Assembly: GCA_947446935.1 (NCBI GenBank) | Contig: CANFIV010000016.1 | Span: forward strand, 1 to 11,365 | Source of the DNA: Sphingomonadaceae bacterium | GTDB taxonomy: Bacteria > Pseudomonadota > Alphaproteobacteria > Sphingomonadales > Sphingomonadaceae | Direction of reading: 5' to 3' | DNA: 11,365 nucleotides | Shown here: positions 7,339-11,365 of the stretch, one piece after another | Numbering within the stretch: the stretch's first letter is position 1 | Layout: each line of letters opens with the position of its first letter | The notes under the pieces: generated by a model | The model's input: the letters and a program-made list of their open reading frames with translations, nothing else | Databases searched by the model: none | What the model was told of the DNA's origin: nothing | Position numbers and translations under genes: made by a program

Positions 7339-8601
7339 TCAGATTGCGATGTTGGACGGTTCAAGGCCGATCAGCACCCGTCCGTAGTTCTCCGGGCCGC
7401 GATCATATTCGGTCGATTGGTGCAGGCTCATCATGGTCACATCAAGCAGCGCAGCGGCCAGCTTCGACCCTTCGAGCATGGCCGAGGCTCCGCAGGCTGC
7501 GATCAGCGAGGTGATCACCTGCTTGCACAGATCCGGCACGTATCCTGCGACCATGCGCGCCTTGGCACGTTGCTCGACCGTCAGTTCCGCACCCGTGCGC
7601 AAATGCGCCTCGAGTTCGCGCATGGTATCCTGGAGAAGGAGCTCAGCCGCGCGGACCTCGATTTCAGCGGTCGCGAGGCGGATCATCGATCCCGGCATAT
7701 CCGCTTGCGCCTTGCCCGTCACATAGGTCCGCTTCGTGATAACCTCGCGGAATTCGGCGATCACGGCACGAGCCAAGCCGATGGCCGAGGAATCGGTGGC
7801 GAGGTGTGCGCCCGGCGGGAGCGGCATGCGGTAGGCAGCGGTGTCATGGAGCCGTCCCCCTGCCGCACGGCCCGTCGCAACGTCAGCCCGGCTGTTGGTC
7901 CGATGCGCAGGCACGAACACCTCATCCGCGATCACGATGTCATGGCTGCCAGTTCCGGCCAGTCCCTGCACGCGCCAAGTATCCTCAACCTGAAACGCCG
8001 GGCGAGGCACAACCATCATTCGGACGTGGGGACGGCCATCAAGCTCTTCACCATCGATCGCTGCGAAGACGCAGGTCCAGCTGGCGTGGGTGGATCCGCT
8101 GCCGAAACCCCAACGGCCTGAAAGCATGTAGCCCCCGTCCACGGCGCGTGCCTTGGCCTTGGCGGTGTTCGAAGCACCGCAGCACATCACGACCGGGTCG
8201 GCAAAGAACTCACGCTGACCTTGTTCGGGCAGCATGCCCGCCATCCAGCAATGGACTTCCCACACCACGTAGTCCCACGCGGTCGAAGCGCAGCCTTCGC
8301 CAAGAACCGAACCGACCGCGATCATATCGGACAGTTCAAGGCCAGGGCCACCGAACATGGCAGGACGCATGATCCCGGAGAGCCCGGCCTCGACAATTGC
8401 AGCGACGCTTTCGTCTGCAGGACGGCGTTGCTGGCGAGTGAAGGCAGCGTGCTCCTTCAGGACGGGAAGGATCGAACGCGCAGCAGCCAGATAGCCATCG
8501 AGCGACTTCGGTTGAGCAGTTGGCTGCACATAGGCCGGGAAGCGATTTTCGATCACCTCGGCAGCGGGACGGAAATCAGTCTTTGCAAGAGCGACAGTCA
8601 T
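7339..8601 (-). CDS. Group D flavin-dependent monooxygenase, oxygenase component, third paralogue
   Basis: The protein has 420 residues, starting at ATG 8601 with GGGAGA seven bases upstream. The longer frame from 8637 runs back towards the operator and lacks a ribosome site. It is collinear with the 561-1826 protein over its whole length: RRPADES, FGGPGLELSDMI, EGCxxTAWDY, GRWxxGSGSTHA and the ending GPENYGRV. It belongs to the acyl-CoA-dehydrogenase-like hydroxylases that use reduced flavin supplied by a separate reductase. It is the first gene of a minus-strand unit followed by the MFS-P450 fusion, so a flavin hydroxylase and a heme hydroxylase are probably made together. Transcription likely starts at the operator-containing promoter shared with the divergent TetR gene. 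Its C-terminus is closer to the partial gene at 1-374 than to the 561 gene. The substrate is unknown. Confidence 0.88.
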   Translation of the reverse strand: MTVALAKTDFRPAAEVIENRFPAYVQPTAQPKSLDGYLAAARSILPVLKEHAAFTRQQRRPADESVAAIVEAGLSGIMRPAMFGGPGLELSDMIAVGSVLGEGCASTAWDYVVWEVHCWMAGMLPEQGQREFFADPVVMCCGASNTAKAKARAVDGGYMLSGRWGFGSGSTHASWTCVFAAIDGEELDGRPHVRMMVVPRPAFQVEDTWRVQGLAGTGSHDIVIADEVFVPAHRTNSRADVATGRAAGGRLHDTAAYRMPLPPGAHLATDSSAIGLARAVIAEFREVITKRTYVTGKAQADMPGSMIRLATAEIEVRAAELLLQDTMRELEAHLRTGAELTVEQRAKARMVAGYVPDLCKQVITSLIAACGASAMLEGSKLAAALLDVTMMSLHQSTEYDRGPENYGRVLIGLEPSNIAI

Positions 8602-8641
8602 CGCAGTTTCTCCCGATTGCACCTTTGTGCATACCACATGC

Positions 8642-8669
8642 TACATATCAATTGATATGTCGGTGTCAA
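8642..8669 (-). promoter_or_regulatory. Divergent promoter with perfect 18-bp palindromic operator
   Basis: Read on the minus strand, TTGACA (8669-8664) is followed after 16 bases by TATGTA (8647-8642), a plausible sigma-70 promoter for the monooxygenase-P450 unit. The spacer is almost filled by the perfect palindrome ACATATCAATTGATATGT (8643-8660). The same core with one change stands at 521-536 and 1923-1938. The site lies 29 bases before the TetR start on the other strand, so one bound dimer could control both directions. A small inverted repeat TGCAC-CTTT-GTGCA (8618-8631) lies in the leader of the monooxygenase gene; its role is unclear. Confidence 0.75.
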
Positions 8670-8689
8670 CGTCCTTTCATGCGGGTTGA

Positions 8690-9370
8690 ATGCCCGGCAA
8701 ATCTGGGCATATGAAAACGATGAAACGGAGCTTTTCGGTGCCCGAAACCCAACTAGCCAAAATTGCGATTGCGGATCTGCCCGAGCGCAAGGCCGAAATC
8801 ATTGATGCCACGATCCGGGTGATCAGCCGCGACGGTTGGGGACGCGCCACGATCCGCGCGATTGCAGGCGAAATCGGCCTGACCACCGGGGTGCTCTGGC
8901 ATTATTTTTCCGACAAAGGCGACCTTATGCAGGCTGCGCTGCGCAAGGCCTTTGAGCCCTGGCGCAACGCGGTCGAGGCGGCGCTTGAACAGACGGATTC
9001 GTGGTCGGCGCTGGTGGGGCTATTCCTGCCCACTGAAGGGGTGATCCGATCGGAACTCAGCCAGGTCTGGCCCAATGTCGTGAGCGAACTGCGTCAGGAA
9101 CCCGAGCTTTGGGCACTGTATCGCAGCGAGTATGGGGCAATCAGGGATGGCCTCACCAAGCTCATTGCGCAGTGCCAGGATCAGGGAAAGGTTGATCGGC
9201 ACCGGGATCCCCGCGTCGAGTCGGACCGTCTCTGCGCCGTCGTTGACGGGTTGATGATGGCCGCGATGGGCGAGCCGGATCTCTTCACGCCGGCCTATGT
9301 ACGCTCGATTGTAGCGTACCATTTCGAAAATCTGGGGCGCATGCTGCCAATGGGTGGCGGCGCGGCCTGA
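8690..9370 (+). CDS. TetR/BetI-type transcriptional regulator
   Basis: This 226-residue protein has an N-terminal TetR DNA-binding domain. Residues about 33-80 form three helices, with the helix-turn-helix at about 52-73 (TIRAIAGEIGLTTGVLWHYF) followed by the typical SDKGDLM. The remainder is the helical ligand and dimer domain, of BetI-like type judging by the loose pattern. TetR proteins usually repress and are released by a small molecule from the pathway they control. The gene is divergent from the monooxygenase-P450 unit, with a perfect palindrome between them, so self-control and control of that unit are likely. The start is uncertain: 8690 follows an in-frame stop immediately, while ATG 8711 and 8720 are also possible; none has a strong ribosome site. 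The first 20 or so residues are a basic tail not needed for the fold. Confidence 0.88.
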   Translation: MPGKSGHMKTMKRSFSVPETQLAKIAIADLPERKAEIIDATIRVISRDGWGRATIRAIAGEIGLTTGVLWHYFSDKGDLMQAALRKAFEPWRNAVEAALEQTDSWSALVGLFLPTEGVIRSELSQVWPNVVSELRQEPELWALYRSEYGAIRDGLTKLIAQCQDQGKVDRHRDPRVESDRLCAVVDGLMMAAMGEPDLFTPAYVRSIVAYHFENLGRMLPMGGGAA

Positions 9371-9379
9371 TCGGGCCGA

Positions 9380-9415
9380 GGCCGGACGGCTCGCCTCTCG
9401 GCAGGCCGCCCGGCT
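9380..9415. terminator. Possible bidirectional terminator hairpin between converging genes
   Basis: The 55-base gap between the TetR stop and the crotonase stop is largely one GC-rich inverted repeat: GCCGGACGGC (9381-9390) plus GC (9393-9394) pairs with GC (9401-9402) and GCCGCCCGGC (9405-9414), with two mismatches and a six-base loop. It lacks a T run on either side, so it is only a weak candidate for stopping transcription. Confidence 0.4.
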
Positions 9416-9425
9416 CCCCCCCAAC

Positions 9426-10292
9426 CTACTTCTTGTACATCGCCGCCTTCGACATCTTTGCGGCATCGGAATTGGGATCGATCAGGATCCCATATTCCTG
9501 CTGGTTGTGCGCATGGCCCAGCTGGTGCATCGCGAACTGCGAGCTCATCACCGTGGAGCGACCGGCTGCATCCTGCGCGTTGTTGACCGCCTCCTTGGTG
9601 CAGCGCAGCGCCAGCAGCGGCTGACGGGCGATCCGCTTGGCGAGGTTCAGCGTGAACTCGGTCAGTTCCTCACGCGTGACGACGTGGTTCACCATGCCGA
9701 GTCGGTGCGCTTCCTTGGCGTCCCAGAAGTCCGAGGTGAACAGCAGTTCCTTCGCCTTGCGCACGCCCAGTTCCCACGGGTGATTGAAGAACTCCGCGCC
9801 GGCGAGGCCCATGTTCACGGTATTGTCCATGAACTTGGCATCTTCCGAGGCAATGATGATGTCGCACGGCCAGATCAGCATGAGGCCACCAGCAATGCAC
9901 CAGCCCTGCACTTCGGCAATGGTCGGCTTGGCAAAGTTACGCAGCCGCTCGGAGACGCCGAGGTAGATTTCCTTCTCGATGCCCATGCGGCTCTCCGCGC
10001 CGGCGCAGCCGAAGCCGCACCACGTGCCGATCGGCTCGAACACGCTCATGTTCTCTGCGTTGGGCGGCTGGTGCAGATCGTGCCCGGCCGAGAAGTGATC
10101 GCCCATCCCGGCCAGGATCACGACCTTGATATTGTCATCCTTCGCGATGTCGTTGAACGCCAGGTTCAGCTCATAAAGAAGCTGGGTGTTTTGCGCATTG
10201 CGCTGCTTGGGGCGGTTCAGCACGACGCGCGCGACGTGGTCGGCGGGATACTCGATCAGAACAGTCTCATACTTCTGGGTTTCGGTGGTCAT
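9426..10292 (-). CDS. Crotonase-fold protein, enoyl-CoA hydratase/isomerase family, lacking both canonical catalytic glutamates
   Basis: The protein has 288 residues; the start at 10292 is supported by AAGGAAC (10306-10300) upstream. The crotonase fold is clear: an N-terminal VARVVLNRPKQRNA, and the oxyanion-hole segments FSAGHDL (67-73) and CIAGGLM (132-138), which hold the acyl-CoA thioester. The family hydrates or rearranges CoA thioesters in the cytoplasm. Aligned from memory to rat crotonase, the two catalytic Glu (144, 164) correspond to Met138 and Thr158 here, so plain enoyl-CoA hydration is doubtful. Glu167 in GAEFFNHPWELG and Asp156 are nearby acidic alternatives. It lies 24 bases downstream of the acyl-CoA ligase and forms an operon with it, so the ligase product is its likely substrate. 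The actual reaction (hydratase, hydrolase, lyase or isomerase) is open. Confidence 0.85.
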   Translation of the reverse strand: MTTETQKYETVLIEYPADHVARVVLNRPKQRNAQNTQLLYELNLAFNDIAKDDNIKVVILAGMGDHFSAGHDLHQPPNAENMSVFEPIGTWCGFGCAGAESRMGIEKEIYLGVSERLRNFAKPTIAEVQGWCIAGGLMLIWPCDIIIASEDAKFMDNTVNMGLAGAEFFNHPWELGVRKAKELLFTSDFWDAKEAHRLGMVNHVVTREELTEFTLNLAKRIARQPLLALRCTKEAVNNAQDAAGRSTVMSSQFAMHQLGHAHNQQEYGILIDPNSDAAKMSKAAMYKK

Positions 10293-10316
10293 GGTTTCGT
10301 TCCTTTTTGAATGAGT

Positions 10317-11365
10317 TCAGGCGGTTTTGGTGGCTTCGCGGTACTCGTCACGCAGCTTGCGCTTCATGAGCTTGCCAGTGGGCTCCCGCGGAAGCTCGGC
10401 GCGGAAGTCGATCTGGCGGGGCAACTTGATGCGCGAGAGCTGCTGGCCAAGCCATGCGGTCAGCTCTTCCGCGAAAGCCGGACCGGCTTCTGCCATGTCG
10501 ACCGGCTGGACGACCGCCACCACGCGCTCGCCCATCGCCGCATCCGGCGCGCCGATCACCGCCACATCATAGACCCTGGGGTGCATGATGAGCAGGTTCT
10601 CGATTTCCTGCGGGTAGATGTTCACCCCGCCGGAAATGATCATGTAGCTCTTGCGGTCGGTGAGGTAGAGATAGCCCTCCTCGTCCAGCCAGCCCACATC
10701 ACCGACCGAAGCCCAGCCATGCTTGTTGTAGCTCTCGGCTGTCTTCTCCGGCGCATTCAGATAGCGGAACGTGCGGTTGCTCTCGAAGAACACCTGGCCT
10801 TCCGTGCGCGGCGGAACTTCGTCGCCGTTGTCGTCGCAGATATGGATCACGCCGATCATGGCCTTGCCGACGGTGCCAGGATGCGCGAGCCAGTCTTCGC
10901 TGAACACCGCGGTAAAGCCGATGCCTTCGCTGGCGCCGTAGTATTCCTTGATGATCGGCCCCCACCATTCGATCATCGCCTGCTTGACCGCAGCCGGGCA
11001 CGGCGCGGCGGCATGGGTGGCGTTGCGGTGCGAACTGAGGTCGTACTTCGCCTTCACTTCGGCTGGCAATTCGAGCAGGCGGACAAAGTGCGTCGGCACC
11101 CACTGGCTGTCGGTGACCTTGTACTTCTCGATCAGCTGCAGCGCGAACTCGGCGTCGAAGTGCTCCATCACCACAACCGTTGCGCCAATGCGGTTGAACG
11201 CCATCGACCAGCGGATCGGGGCTGCGTGATACATCGGCGCGGGCGAAAGATAGACCGAGTCCTCGCTCGCCCCGAAGCCTTCGATCATGTCGCCGATCCA
11301 GTGCCGCGCATCGACCGCCGGGTCTTCCGGGAGGCCGACATCGACCGCCTTGGGCTTGCCGGTGG
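10317..11365 (-). CDS. AMP-binding acyl-CoA ligase (FadD/aryl-CoA ligase type), N-terminus outside the window
   Basis: The frame is open through the right edge, so the start is not visible; the ATG at 11288 is internal. The first residues at the edge are TGKPKAV, the end of the ATP phosphate-binding loop of the ANL superfamily, so about 150-200 N-terminal residues are missing. Further motifs follow: YYGASEG near 10930-10945, GDVGWLDEEGYLYLTDRK (adenylation hinge) near 10690, and PTGKL at the C-terminus, whose Lys (codon 10373-10371) is the adenylation lysine. The enzyme activates a carboxylic acid with ATP to the acyl-AMP and then the CoA thioester in the cytoplasm. It is followed after 24 bases by the crotonase-fold gene. 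Whether the acid is aliphatic, aromatic or terpenoid cannot be told from the visible part. Confidence 0.88.
   Translation of the reverse strand, partial: TGKPKAVDVGLPEDPAVDARHWIGDMIEGFGASEDSVYLSPAPMYHAAPIRWSMAFNRIGATVVVMEHFDAEFALQLIEKYKVTDSQWVPTHFVRLLELPAEVKAKYDLSSHRNATHAAAPCPAAVKQAMIEWWGPIIKEYYGASEGIGFTAVFSEDWLAHPGTVGKAMIGVIHICDDNGDEVPPRTEGQVFFESNRTFRYLNAPEKTAESYNKHGWASVGDVGWLDEEGYLYLTDRKSYMIISGGVNIYPQEIENLLIMHPRVYDVAVIGAPDAAMGERVVAVVQPVDMAEAGPAFAEELTAWLGQQLSRIKLPRQIDFRAELPREPTGKLMKRKLRDEYREATKTA

Overview
The window looks like a catabolic accessory region of a GC-rich alphaproteobacterium, most likely a sphingomonad (Novosphingobium/Sphingobium type). That assignment is inferred from the gene families, the base composition and the gene mix; there is no rRNA or other phylogenetic marker here. 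No tRNA, insertion sequence, integrase or CRISPR array was seen.

Layout. Positions 1-374 hold the 3' end of a group D flavin monooxygenase (acyl-CoA dehydrogenase fold), closed by a strong rho-independent terminator. A full paralogue follows at 561-1826 (+), preceded by a 46-bp near-perfect palindrome and followed by a second strong terminator. Next comes a secreted quinohemoprotein, a PQQ dehydrogenase with a C-terminal cytochrome c domain (2108-4159, +), and a small GFA/CENP-V-like zinc protein (4217-4624, +). On the minus strand, a third monooxygenase paralogue (8601-7339) is followed by an 827-residue gene (7235-4752) that joins a complete 12-helix MFS transporter to a complete CYP108-like cytochrome P450 in one open frame. 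A TetR/BetI-type regulator (8690-9370, +) is divergent from the third monooxygenase. A minus-strand pair, an AMP-binding acyl-CoA ligase (cut by the right edge) and a crotonase-fold protein, completes the window.

Regulation. The same 16-bp near-palindrome, CATAYCAATTGATATG, occurs exactly three times, each in a promoter region: before the 561 monooxygenase, before the PQQ dehydrogenase, and between the third monooxygenase and the TetR gene. In the last place it extends to a perfect 18-bp palindrome. This suggests a local regulon controlled by the TetR protein.

How the genes may work together (inference). A hydrophobic substrate would be imported and hydroxylated by the MFS-P450 fusion. Group D flavin monooxygenases would add further oxygen, and the periplasmic quinohemoprotein would oxidise an alcohol. 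CoA activation by the ligase and processing by the crotonase would follow. CYP108 relatives act on terpenoid or aromatic compounds, but the actual substrate cannot be read from the sequence. The ferredoxin and reductase for the P450, and the flavin reductase for the monooxygenases, are not in the window.
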